Origin: Phascolomyces articulosus | Lineage: Eukaryota > Mucoromycota > Mucoromycetes > Mucorales > Lichtheimiaceae | Length of the DNA stretch: 64,000 nucleotides | Direction: 5' to 3' | NCBI GenBank assembly: GCA_025677815.1 | Contig: JAIXMP010000004.1 | Span: 1,550,001-1,614,000, forward strand | In this document: positions 47,951 to 59,800 of the stretch, one piece after another | How the letters are laid out: each line of letters begins with the position of its first letter | How positions within the stretch are numbered: the stretch's first letter is position 1 | The notes under the pieces: generated by a model | Database searches by the model: none | The model's input: only the letters and a program-made list of their open reading frames with translations | Told to the model about the DNA's origin: nothing | Position numbers and translations under genes: made by a program

Positions 47951-49183
47951 ATGGCCCCACTTGAGAGACTCTCCCTTGAGGACCTCTCAATTCTACAACA
48001 AAACATCCATAAGCACTATAACCAACTTACCTGCCCTAAATGCTTTAACAAAGGTGCCATTTAAAGCAATGGTTACACCCGATCTGAACCAAAGATGCCT
48101 CAATTTCGTTGCACACGATGCGACCAACATTTAAATCACTTACAGGTGAAGAACATCGTCAATGATCTTGTATCGAAAGATATGAATCAAATACCAGAAC
48201 AACCACAACCACCGCAACACCTCCAAGTCCAATCTATGGAAATCTCAAGTAATCAACCAGACCTCCTACAACAAATCCTACAACAACTTGAAATTCACCA
48301 ACAACGTCTCAATGAACATGACAATATTCACGCTGAATTGGCAAAGCTTAAATCAGAACTTGAACAAGCCAACGAACGTAGCATCGAATTGGAAAGCATC
48401 AACAAACAGCTCTCAACCCAACTACATCAACAATCGACCCCAACAATGGAAAAGAACGTAGCACATAAAAACCATATAGGTGCACCAGCAACTGATTCAG
48501 AAAATCTCTCACTCTCGACTAGTAAACATGCACCACAAAACCCCTGGAAAAACCCAACACGTACTCATCAACTTCGAACAGCAACACAAAAAAGATACCT
48601 TTTAAACCGTAAGGAGCGACAAGAACAAGCTGCAATCAGAATGTTCCAACCCCCTTCAACAACACAAGGTTTTCAATATATGTACTTTACTGTGAAAAAT
48701 CGTATGCCGATTGGACAAGTACGCCGTCACTTCCGAGCTATTGGTATAAACAATGGCCGGGTCCTTGATTTATACTATCCTGAAAAAAATACTCTTGCAG
48801 CACTTATTCATAATGATTTCAGTGAGGAGCTTAGCGCTCACCTTGGTAACTATAAAATTACCCATAAAAAAGAGTTTGATCCATGTGACCCAATTCACCT
48901 ACATGACCCAAAATATAAAGATAAAATTACGGAAGAACGCACTAATCAGGCCTTCAGACTACATGTGGAGAGAATGGAACGTGCAGTCCGCAACATCCGA
49001 CCTCAAGTAGCCTTTGCAGTTGCGCGAGCTTTCCAAGAACATGGATGGATCTCAGAGGAAACAGTCTCTGAAATATTCCCACACAAACAAAAAAGACAGT
49101 CTAGTATCAATTCTGTTTTCGGTGAACGCGATGAAGAAGATGACATCGAATCCATGCAGACCGATGACGATATTGAAATTTAA
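47951..49183 (+). pseudogene. LINE ORF1, nonsense-interrupted
   Basis: The frame opens at ATG 47951 (MAPLERLSLEDLSILQQNIH) and carries one in-frame TAA at 48062-48064, after CPKCFNKGAI. Downstream it continues SNGYTRSEPKMPQFRCTRC without frame change. The stop therefore falls inside a CxxC...CxxC zinc ribbon. After it come a coiled coil (LEIHQQRLNEHDNIHAELAK, LKSELEQANERSIELES) and a basic, RRM-like region around YMYFTVKNRMPIGQVRRHF. The architecture fits a nucleic-acid-binding ORF1 protein of a LINE. The ORF ends two bases before the ORF2 ATG, a tight arrangement suggesting coupled translation in the ancestor. Confidence 0.75.
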
Positions 49184-49185
49184 AT

Positions 49186-52100
49186 ATGAATAATAAGCTC
49201 ACAGTAACAATTTTTAATGCCACGGGCATATCCAAATACACAATTAACCCAATTCTCCAATATTCAAATTCATCTACCTTACTTTTTATTACAGAAACAT
49301 GGCTACTACCACCAAATAGATTTCTCACTCATTGGCAGCAACACCACACATATGGCCAAATACGAAGCCATATTTATAACAATGGGAAAAATGGAATTTC
49401 AGTACTAATTAACCTAAACTGTCAATTTCCAGTTACTATCATACCCGACGACAATCCACAATTTGCACATTACCTTCTTTCATGCATCATAGCAGGTATT
49501 TTGTACCACTGCATATATATACCACCCTCAACAACAACGACAACAGCCATGGCTATTCTCCAACATCTACCAACACACCTCCCCACCACACACAATACTA
49601 TATATTGTGGTGATTTCAATGCTCAGCTCGGAAGCTATATAGGCGATCATCGAAATGATGGTCGTAGTACACAATTAAAACAATGGATTACATTAAATGG
49701 TCTTACCTTATGGAACAAAGAACTTGCATATGGTCAACCGACCTTTTATCATTATAATGGTCAAAGTATCATCGACCTTTTTATAAGTAACCAACTTTAA
49801 CCAACCCTGAACTAACTATTAAAAATGAATTATCTCTTGGCTCGAACCACAAAATGGTCAACCTCAGCTTTGATCTACCAACAAACATCATTCCACCACC
49901 AACAACAACACAACATCGTATTGTGTGAAAATTAAATCGCCTTCGGAATCCAGAGAAAAAAGAAAAATATCAAGATCACTTTAAAATCCTCTCACAACCA
50001 CTGGTAGAAGATCTTCAACAGTTTATCGATAATGCAACCAAATCACCACCAATTGAAGAACTCACAACAACTTTAAACGAATGTATATATACAGCACTGG
50101 ATCATGCATGCGGCTGCAAATCTTCATCAGCACCAAATAGGACATGGTTTTTTGGACAGATCACTTGCAAAACCTATATGATCAAAGAGAATATTAGTAT
50201 CGAAAATGGCGAAATGCGGAGAACTTCAATAAACTACGTTGGTGGATCAAATTACAACAAGCGAGAGCAATAGCTCGAAAAGCAGTGAAAAATAGAAGAT
50301 AGGAAACATGGCGACTCTTTTGTGAGCGGATGGCAACACGCGAATTTTCTAACGCAGCAGCTAAAATGACCAAGCTACGCAGAGGACGACAGCCTAGGAA
50401 TATATTTACACATAGTGATAGGCCTCAAGCCGCAGCTGATGTTATGCAACAACACCTAACAACAATATTTGATGGGCACTTACTCACAACACAAAATGAT
50501 AGCCCACCCTCTACACCCTCACAACAACCTTTTGAAGATACATCCGATGATTGGGATACTCCATTCACAACCGAAGATGTTGAAATGGCTATAAAACGAG
50601 CACCAACTAGAAAAGCTCCAGGAATCGACCATCTACGAGCCGAGATGCTACACCCCATCATTGAGACCTTGACACCAATACTCTCCAATCTCTTTACATT
50701 ATGCTGGCGATGGAGCACAACACCTATTTCATGGAGGGTAGCTCAAGTAATACCTATCCATAAAAAAGGTGCTACTAATAACCCCACTAATTTCCGTCCA
50801 ATCAGTTTAACAAGCATCTTAAGAAAAATCATGGAATACTGCCTTCAACCAATTATAACATCAGCCTTCCCATTAGATATTGCCCAAGGGGGTTTCCGAG
50901 AACAACGTGGAACTTTGGATCAAGCATTATGCTTACATGATATTTGTCATACCTATACTATGAAGAAACAACAAGTTACTTTAGCCTGCCTTGATATTGC
51001 TTCAGCATATGATGGAGTGGATCGTAGTATAATACGGAATGCTTTACAAACCACAGATATAAATCCAACTCTAATACCTCTCTTAAAAATTTATTTGATA
51101 ATGTTTCTATAGAAGTGCTGCACTCAAATACCGCCTCTGCCCGATTTCAACCAAGGACTGGAGTATTACAAGGATCTGTTTTATCTCCCTCTTTATATTC
51201 TATTTATATTAATTCCCTCCCCAAACTACTCAGTGACTCTGAATCTGCATTCCTTGATCAAGCTTCACTTCAAATCCAAGTACAAGCAATTAATTGGATT
51301 AAAATTAATAATGACCGAATCAACTGTCTATTGTATGTTGACGACGTCGTCTTAATTGCTATACCTGAACTCATGCCAACACTATTAGCAGCTTGTGAAC
51401 AACATAGTCTTTAACTTGGCTACAAGTGGAACCCAACAAAAAGTTTTGTTCTCAACACTAGAGCTCCTACCTCGTCAACAACAAATACTCCCTCACCAAT
51501 TACATCTTTTCAACTTTATAATACGCCACTACAGACCGCCAATTCGATTCACTATCTCGGAATTCCTTTCAATCAGAAGGCTGAGATGGATACTCAGTTA
51601 TTGATTGAACATAATACCAGAAATGCTACTTCCACACCTAATTGCCTTAATGCCTTAGGCCTTAGCCCAACTGGATTTACAAGGCTTTTAGCAACACATA
51701 TCTATGCTCAATTCATTCGACCTCAAATGGAATATGGACTAGCCATTCAAAAAACTCAACAAAAACACACCAAACTACTAGAAAATACGCAATCATCCTG
51801 TCTCCGTCGTATATATGGCAGCAACAATCAAAGAGCATCCACCAAAGTAATGCAGCATCTTATCAATATACCATCAATGAAGATTCGTGTTTTTATACTA
51901 CAAGCAAAATTTCTCAATCGTACCAGATGGCTCCCTGAGGATACACTTTTGTCTAGCTTATTACCAATAATTGATACGATCAGTACTAGTAGATTCGGGC
52001 AACTTAAAAAAACAGCATTATGGAAATCACTTCCTCCCCAGACAGCTCCATATGACAACAAACAAATAAAAGCAGCCACCAAACAACTACTAAACTTAGA

Positions 52101-52635
52101 ATTCCAAGAGACTCGTAACGGGCCAAAATCAAAACTAGTAGCAGCATGCCGACCTTATCTTCTAATAGACCCAATTGTCTGGCTCCAGATGAAATATAGC
52201 CAACGTAGTCGCCTAATACGCTGGCGCTTAGGATGGATGCCAAATGGAGGCACTTCCGCAATTTGTCGCAACTGTAATGATAATCAACACCTATCTCGCA
52301 ATCATGTTATATCTTGCTTCGATGTCCATACACTCCTTAATATATCATATGTTGTCCCTGATCCGATATCATTCGTGCTCAACTCGCTACCAACCAAACG
52401 ACCAACATCCGATTCAAAAAAACGATACTGGAAATATATTTGGCCTCGACTTACTAGACTTATGAAAGAAATTGACCGTCTATGCCATGACGATGACTTG
52501 CGAGAAAACGACTCAGATCAACCACTCAGCATCAAAAATGATTTCATAATGTGGATCGATCAACCAAATACAGATTCAGCTCACAGATCACCTTCCACTT
52601 CTCAATATACTCTTACACAACATTCTTCTGATTAA
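49186..52635 (+). pseudogene. LINE ORF2: endonuclease, reverse transcriptase, zinc knuckle; broken
   Basis: Domains in order are an apurinic-like endonuclease (LLFITETWL, IYCGDFNAQLG, QSIIDLFISN), a reverse transcriptase (RKAPGIDHLRAEML, VIPIHKKGATNNPTNFRPIS, LACLDIASAYDGVD, GVLQGSVLSPSLYSIYIN and the catalytic YVDD), a thumb-like region, and a C-terminal C-x2-C-x7-H-x4-C knuckle (CRNCNDNQHLSRNHVISC). Breaks: a frameshift at about 49797, TGA at about 49926, a frameshift near 50149, TAG at about 50191 and 50299, a one-base loss near 51100, and TAA at 51412. The catalytic YVDD is retained but the protein cannot be made as one chain. No RNase H domain was visible. Confidence 0.82.
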
Positions 52636-52900
52636 TCTTTCCCCTTTCTTTTCCTATATCTCAACTATATTAGTATCTACATCAACCAAAAAAAAACATA
52701 CATATGCGTTAACCAAGTTCATTCTTTAAATATATAACAATACCCATATTCTCTTCCTTGTTTTAGCACTTTATTTCCCTTCAGCTAGCATTTTACCCTT
52801 ACGATAGTTCACTTTTTCTTCTTTATTAATTTCCCGCCTCTATCTTATGGGGTTTTTTTAACCAGTCCTTGAGATCCGGCTTTAGCGGGTATGCGATTTG

Positions 52901-53396
52901 CGAAGCACTTTTTTGAAGCCTTTATTATTTTGTAAATGATAAATAAAATATATTAAGTTGATCCAGACAGCCAGCCAGCCAAACCAAATCCTAAAGGAGC
53001 TTTTCATACTTCGTGTAAAACGCACAAAAAAAAGGGCGGGATAGTGGAAAGAAGTGGTAATATACAATATTAGAGTGCAAGTATGAAAGTATAGGAGATA
53101 TATTTATGCTGTTTGTCGTATTCTAACATTATACTCCATAATAAATAACATCTACATTACACAAAGACAAATCCTAAGGACTTATACAAATAAGGAAATT
53201 CTCAAGAATTGCGTTTTTGGGGGCGATCATTTTTTCATACTCCGTTGTCATGGCAACCATTACTAATTTTGGAGCTGTACGTGCTGCGTTAAGTTATAAA
53301 CTTAAAAGATCCATCCAAAAAACCTATAATAGTAATCCTTTTCTTTCTTTTTCAAAATAATAGGCCAAGCAGCAGAAGAAAAACACGCTTTCCATA
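52901..53396. other. Spacer between LINE and F-box copy 4
   Basis: Contains a possible 3' LINE remnant and the upstream region of F-box copy 4, with an X-box-like site at 53244-53260. No gene. Confidence 0.5.
53244..53260. promoter_or_regulatory. X-box-like palindrome upstream of F-box gene 4
   Basis: GTTGTCATGGCAACCAT, about 140 bp before the start codon. It shares CATGGCAACCAT with the site before F-box gene 1 at nearly the same distance from the ATG. It fits the RFX X-box consensus with one deviation. Confidence 0.45.
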
Positions 53397-55892
53397 ATGA
53401 CCCTCACTATAGAAAATCTTGATCAACTTGTTGAAGATTGTTCTAAACACGCCTATGATTCAACTTTACCAGACAGGCTCAATCAAGCAGCTGTGATGCA
53501 CAGAGAAAAACTATTGGAGAGTTTTCACAGTAATGAACAGTATCATCAAGGCAGCATTGTCATCCTTGAAGATCAATCGGAATCAGCGACTACTTTAACT
53601 ACGATTTGTACTAAGAAAAATACATACACGACACTTGAAGAAGAAATAGAAGGCACCTTGGGGAAAATTCAAATTGCTCCAAACGACGTGACAAATTTTT
53701 TATCCGTAGCAAAACTTTATTCATGTCAAGGAAATTCACAGGAAGCGATCCATATATGTGAACAAGGTCTTGAAAACACCAGAAACATGGCTTCATCATC
53801 CACTACCGATCTTCTTCTTCTTCAACAACAACTCGATATGATGAAAGCACAATCAGAACGACGCGTTGATTTTTTGAGCCAATGTCCTCATGAAGTGGGA
53901 TGCAATATTATCAATTATTTGGATTCTGCTGCAGCGATTCAAGGCATCGATGTATCTCGTGCGTGGCGATATAAATTTTTGGATCATCCGCATGTTTGGA
54001 AAGAATTCACTTTGGATGGCACTGGGAAACAACGCAAGATAACGCAACTTTTAGGTATTAAATCCAAATGTATGGAAACACTCTTAATCCGTGGATGGCC
54101 AGATAAAATTAAAAGACATCTTACTGTTTCCATCAAGAAAAACGATTTTTCCAATTTGCGATCTTTGGTAATAACTGATACTGGTAAATAATGGATTCAA
54201 TGAAAAAAAAAAACCAATGGTAGGTAGGAGATGATGGATCACGTATAACATAACCAAATATATTGATGACTTGTAGGGGATGGAAACATCGATCCAGGTG
54301 TGAATATCAGTCAATCTATGTACAATACCATGTCATGCATCTCCAACACACTGACACGACTGGATCTTGTTTCACAATCTGCGGTCTCTCTCTCTTTGGG
54401 TCGTATCCTATTAGCATGTCAACACCTGAAACGTCTAAAATTAGGAATCTATTCTTTCGATGAGAGTTTTTCAGATAATCAATCCTTACGTATTGCTTCC
54501 GGTTCAGATTTTTCCGATTTTACAACCTCATCATTGACTCATTTGGAAATTTGGGCCACAAGTCCAATAGCACCGCGGGTAATCCGAGAAATTATGCGAG
54601 AAACTGTTGAATTTACACCTGAATTACGACAATTGGTTGTGGCTTATCAAGCGAGGGAGCATTCTGACATGGAAGATATGCTACAAGCTATTGGAAACAA
54701 TTGTCCGAAACTCAAGGTCTTGAAAACAAGTTTAATATCAAGAAGTTCCTTGGATCTTTATGATGGAATTTTCAACGTTGAAAACCAAGAGGATGGTGAC
54801 GACGAAGAGGAAACGATTACTACAACAGCAGAAGAACCCGATGATGGTCCAAGTACTACGACTAGAGCATCAACATTCAGATCATCAACAGCTGGTACAA
54901 CAACAGTAACGGAAACAATAACAGCACCAATAACAAAAAAACCATTACAAGGAATACGGCATTTGGACATTCACAATCTTGTAACAACAGAATTTTTACG
55001 TACCCGATTAGAAGCAAGTTGTCATACACTTGAAACATTGTCACTTCAGTTGGGTGTTCCTGGACTTGCTCGTATTTTTCCAGAACATTGGCAGACGTCG
55101 TTGTCCATATTTACAATGTATCGATTAACAACATTTCGATTTTCCAGATTGAGTTTATACGTCTATCCAGGACTTGCTGCCATTCTGTATTGTTTTCCAG
55201 CCTTAGAAACACTCATTCTCGAACACTCGCCTGTAATCAATGATGGTGGCAATGACATGACGGTAGAAAATAATCGTTTATTGAATGCCATTATTCAATT
55301 ACCCAACCTCAAACGAATTGAGTTGGACTCAATGTATACATTAGATACCATGTTTTTTGAACAGCTGATGCATCATTATCACATAGCTTCAACAACGGCA
55401 ACGTCGAAATGTAACTTGAAAATTCTGAAAATCACCAACTGCAAAGGATTATCCTACAAAGCATTGTTACTCATACCACGTATTGCAAGTTTAGAAGAAC
55501 TTTCCGTTCGCAATCCCAATCATCAAGGAATTGGTTCCAATATGTTTATTGAAATGTTTACAAATCATTTAATCTATGATTCATCTCGTCCTCGGGCCTT
55601 ATCATCCCTTGAACTAGTGGATATGAAATTTACAAGAGCAGCAATACAAAACATGATTTCCTTGGGTAAACGAAAAGAAATATTACAAAAAAAATTGTTG
55701 CTGAAATATATATCAGGATGCACAAATGAAGACACCAAACTACTGAAAAAAGAACTTGCTCCTCTCTACCATGATTCTGATTATTCGGAATTTTGTATCT
55801 TGCCAGAATATATCGCCAATACTCGTAGAACTTTTATATTTTCAGAGAAAAAACTTACGGGCCTACGATGTTCGGGTTTTCTCGTCCAATAA
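53397..55892 (+). CDS. TPR-F-box-LRR protein, array copy 4 (divergent, extended)
   Basis: Exons 53397-54183 and 54277-55892 give 800 aa, longer than the other copies. An extra N-terminal ~75 residues (MTLTIENLDQLVEDCSKHAY, then DQSESATTLTTICTKKNTY) precedes the shared TPR hairpin (TNFLSVAKLYSCQGNSQEAI) and F-box (RRVDFLSQCPHEVGCNIINY, IDVSRAWRYK). The LRR arc has an inserted acidic and Thr-rich loop (DDEEETITTTAEEPDDGPST) and a different C-terminus (IFSEKKLTGLRCSGFLVQ). The extension contains a second FHSNEQYHQGSIVILEDQ segment that may be a vestigial repeat. The intron position is shared with the other copies, supporting common descent before the LINE separated them. Probable SCF substrate receptor. 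Confidence 0.84.
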
Positions 55893-56819
55893 CATTTTGA
55901 TATAATGGGGCCAATCAAAAAGCTCCATTACATTATTTTAGTCGTAGTACTGTTAGACTGTCACACTAAATCATTAATTCAGTATAAATAAACGGTTGAT
56001 CTGTACCCAAATATAATAAGAGGACTGAGATAAAGCGACTGCAACAGCAGAGATACAACGATGACAATAAAAGATAAAGACTGATAACGAGCGATACAAA
56101 ACAATAAGATAAATTAAATAACTATATGGACATTATTCTCATTAATAAACTATAAATTATCCTTAATCCAAATAGACTTCTTATTCCTTCACATACTCGA
56201 GTTATGATAAAGACGAAACCAGCGGTAAACTAGATCAGTAAGATGAAAATTTTATATGATGAGAAAAGAAAAGAGAGGCGTTGTTGCTTTATATATGGTG
56301 TGAAAATGCTTAAATATCAATGCTCATCCAAAATAGGAGAACCTTGACTGAATATAAAATATAATAGAACTACGTCGTTACAATTTCCTTATTGTTACAG
56401 TAGGTATATATACTTGTTTCATGTTGCATTTGATGAATTTTAAATATCTATAAAAAAAGTTTTCGTAGTAGACTAACTTATCCAAGTGCGGAAGGGACTA
56501 ATAACAACCTGATTTACATACAATTAATATCTAAATAATTTACATATTCACATCGATCCATTGCAGCTACTACACATCACAGTGAATGTGTACATTATTA
56601 TATACAGCCTATTTCATTGTAAGTAATAATCCTATAGGTGTGAATATATTTATTATAACTATTAACTATAAATAATAGTTTTCATCAAAAGGAGCGTTGT
56701 TTATAAATTTCGGAATTTTTTTTTATTTGTGGGGTAAACGCGAAAAAACGCGACGCGCTTTTTCTTCTAAACTTTATTTTTTTGTTTCCTCCATCACTCA
56801 CATTGTAATATGAATCCAA
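55893..56819. other. Intergenic, no gene seen
   Basis: AT-rich 3' flank of F-box copy 4 and upstream region of the next gene. No supported ORF. The last 90 bp carry the ACGCGA cluster described separately. Confidence 0.5.
56738..56759. promoter_or_regulatory. ACGCGA cluster, MBF/E2F-like
   Basis: ACGCGA at 56738-56743 and again at 56748-56753, followed by ACGCGC to 56758, about 60-80 bp before the ATG at 56820. Such ACGCG cores are binding sites for the fungal MBF G1/S factor. They stand out in AT-rich DNA. This suggests cell-cycle-regulated expression of the downstream gene when it was intact. Confidence 0.45.
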
Positions 56820-59800
56820 ATGTCGACTTCAACAGCAACACCACAGCAAGCAGCAACCCTGATTGAAGAAGGATCTTTGGAGACAGGAAAACGGAAATTC
56901 ACAAAAACATCAAAGACTGACAAAGAAACAATTATTGAATTACTATATGAAGTATTACAACAAAAGCTTAAGGAGATCGTTCATGAAAATGCATCAAAAT
57001 ACACCAAAGACGAGTTTGTTACTTTTCTGGAAAAGAGAATCAATTTCCCTAAAGGTACAATGGAAATGGTAGCACAATTAGCCAAACAACGACATGGAAT
57101 AGATCGAACCGCCAAACAAATCAGCAAGACTTTAGGGGGAACGACTAAAAGCACCTGGCAGATGATCAAAAAAAAAACATTATGAAAAACTATATAATGA
57201 ATTTAAAGATAATGCTTCTACAAGAAAACCAACAACAGCAACAGCAACAAAAAAATCTTCTAAAAATGACAATGACGACGAAGACAAGGTTGATGATAAA
57301 AACAAACGCACAAGCTCAATCATTGGGATCAACAGCATTTTACGGGGAGATGTGTCTCAGGAACATGTACAAAAAGCGATCAGCCAAGCTGCAGCTCATA
57401 CCACAACGGCAGTCTCAAACATCAGCGTTTTGGTGAGAATGACATTATGCAAGTTGGCTCAGCATCAAATCACTATCAAGGATGACAAAGCTCAAATAAA
57501 AAAAGAACAGTCTGTCTTCCAGATGTCAAAAATATTCCCAGCGTCTTTTACCATACGAGATAAAAGACCTATGGATGAAAATGGGAAGGTTATGATTGCA
57601 AAATTGAACATTTCATTGAAAGAGAAACTTGAAAAAGTATAAAAACCAAAGACTGGTGCCAGTGATCTGCAAAGTCTGTTTTCTGATAATCACCTCCAGC
57701 ACATACAATCACATCATCTCGGGGATAAAAAAAAAACAGCACAAACGACCCAAATCACCCTTTTTGGTATGATTTAACGTTCAAAAACTGCAACCTTCCC
57801 TCCGTACCTCAAGGTATAAGCACCACTATAGCATCTGGAATCAAGGAGTTTAGTACAAACTTCAAAAACATGTGGGAAAGAGCAGCAATCTATAAGCGCG
57901 TAGAAAGAAAAGTTATTCGCGTTCTTTTACGACTTCATCTCGCCCCAACACGTGAAGCTACATATATGGAACGTATAAAGAAAGCAAAGCAGGCTGTGGC
58001 AAAGAAAACGCTAGACATCAATAAGACGCAACAATCCAATGACATGGACCAACCTGCCAAAACTTTATCTCGAAAGCAAATCAAGCCAAAGATACAGCAT
58101 GAACGTCATCAAATTAAAAGGCATCAGAAAAAAGCCCAATCCGACGAAAGCAACAAAGAAAAGTACCATAGACGAATACACTCACGTGAAAAACGTATAC
58201 ATAAATTGGAATCTTTGATGAAGAACCCAGACCAGGTACTGCCCATATTTGATTACTTCTATGATTTTTTTAAAAAAAGTTATATGATTTAGATGACTTA
58301 CTAACAACTCTACAGAGAGATGAATTCAAGATATATCCCAATGACAAAGAGAGGAGCACGACACCGGAAATACCTAAGGTAATTCATAGTTAGTGCAGTT
58401 TATTATCGACGTAAAAAAATACTTATTTATTGTACTTGTACCTATATCAATATAGTCTGCTGTTCAAGACGCAAAAACTCTTTGTGTCGGTGATATAATC
58501 GAAAAATGGGAAAAAGAGGCAGATGAAGCGGAAGAAACAGAAGGAGAGAAAGATGATGAAATAAAAAGGAAAGCACAAGATGGTACTGCAACGACGGGAA
58601 GTAAAAAGGTCGAAAAGGCGACTGATAAGCAGCAACAACAACCAAAGGATACAAGTGCAGGACGTATTCGAGCACTGGAAGGTAATACAATACTTAAATG
58701 AAATCATTCTATTTGATGAAAATGTTCCTTAAGTTATAGAATCTAAAGATTATCTGAAATGTTTATAGGTGTGATCAAGGCACTATTAAAAAACCAAAAA
58801 ATTGATTGTGCTGGCAATTTAACTGATGAACAAATTCTAAAAACCAGCCATAACAAATCACTCAAAGCAAATGAAGTAGAGACAATCAAGCTTATAACGA
58901 ATCAACTGCTACCATACACACCTGATTCAGAATCCATGTGTCTATTGACACAGTTTCTTTTCATCATGTTAGGAAATGCGATTTTGATGGCTGCTGGGTA
59001 CAATGATTATGTTCAAGATATTTCCCTTGATGTTCTTCCTCACAAGGGTCATGCCATAGCTATCAACCCGGCCATCATATATGAAACATTAACACCACAT
59101 GAACGTGGTATTTCTCAAGGTCCGTTTCAAGTTACCCCTGTTGGAAGCAGCGAACCAATTACTTCTTCATATGCTGCCCGCAAAGATGGGGATGCTATGT
59201 GGTGGTCTTTTTTCGATCAAACGAAGGTCAAGAGATTATGTGATATGCATAAGATGGTTTTTGCCAACCGGATGGTCATTCGTCCTGACAAGACAGTGTC
59301 CTTATTAGGCACAATCGAAAACAACCACACACCAATTATATCAGAATACGAGAAACGACAAGCGTAAAAGCAAGAAGAGTAGTTATATCACCATCCTCCC
59401 TCACCTTGTAGGAAAATCTAAAAGTCAGTTGGAACAAGATCTGCAATCTGTAGAAGGATCGATCACGGAGCTACAAACAACCCAAATTGAATTGAAAAAG
59501 CAAGCAGGGCAAGCCACTAAAGCATGGCAAACTGCAAAGGACGAATCGAAGAAAATCAAGGGCAAAGTAAAACAACTACTTAGCAAAAAACTAAAAGATG
59601 ATGTCCAAGAGAAGAGGAAAGCTAATAGTTTGCTCAAGCTTGCGCAAAGGAAAATCAAGGACTTTCGTAGTATGAAATATCAGTTGAACAAAGTAAGTGG
59701 TTATCTTTATTGTTATTCTTGTATTGTTTAATCTTTTTTTTTGCGTTTCTTATTAAGCTCCTTATGTTACCAATAGGCCATTAATCATTATGGAAAAAAT

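Larger units (their letters stand above)
47700..52900 (+). mobile_element. Inactive EEP-RT LINE retrotransposon
   Basis: A two-ORF non-LTR element inserted between F-box copies 3 and 4: 5' leader, ORF1 (47951-49183), ORF2 (49186-52635) and a 3' tail. Ends are approximate. No clear target-site duplication or poly-A tail was found; a candidate 3' zone is near 52860-52935. Codon use and strand-wide high C/A content of the ORFs differ from host genes. At least seven frame-breaking changes show the copy is dead. Confidence 0.85.
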
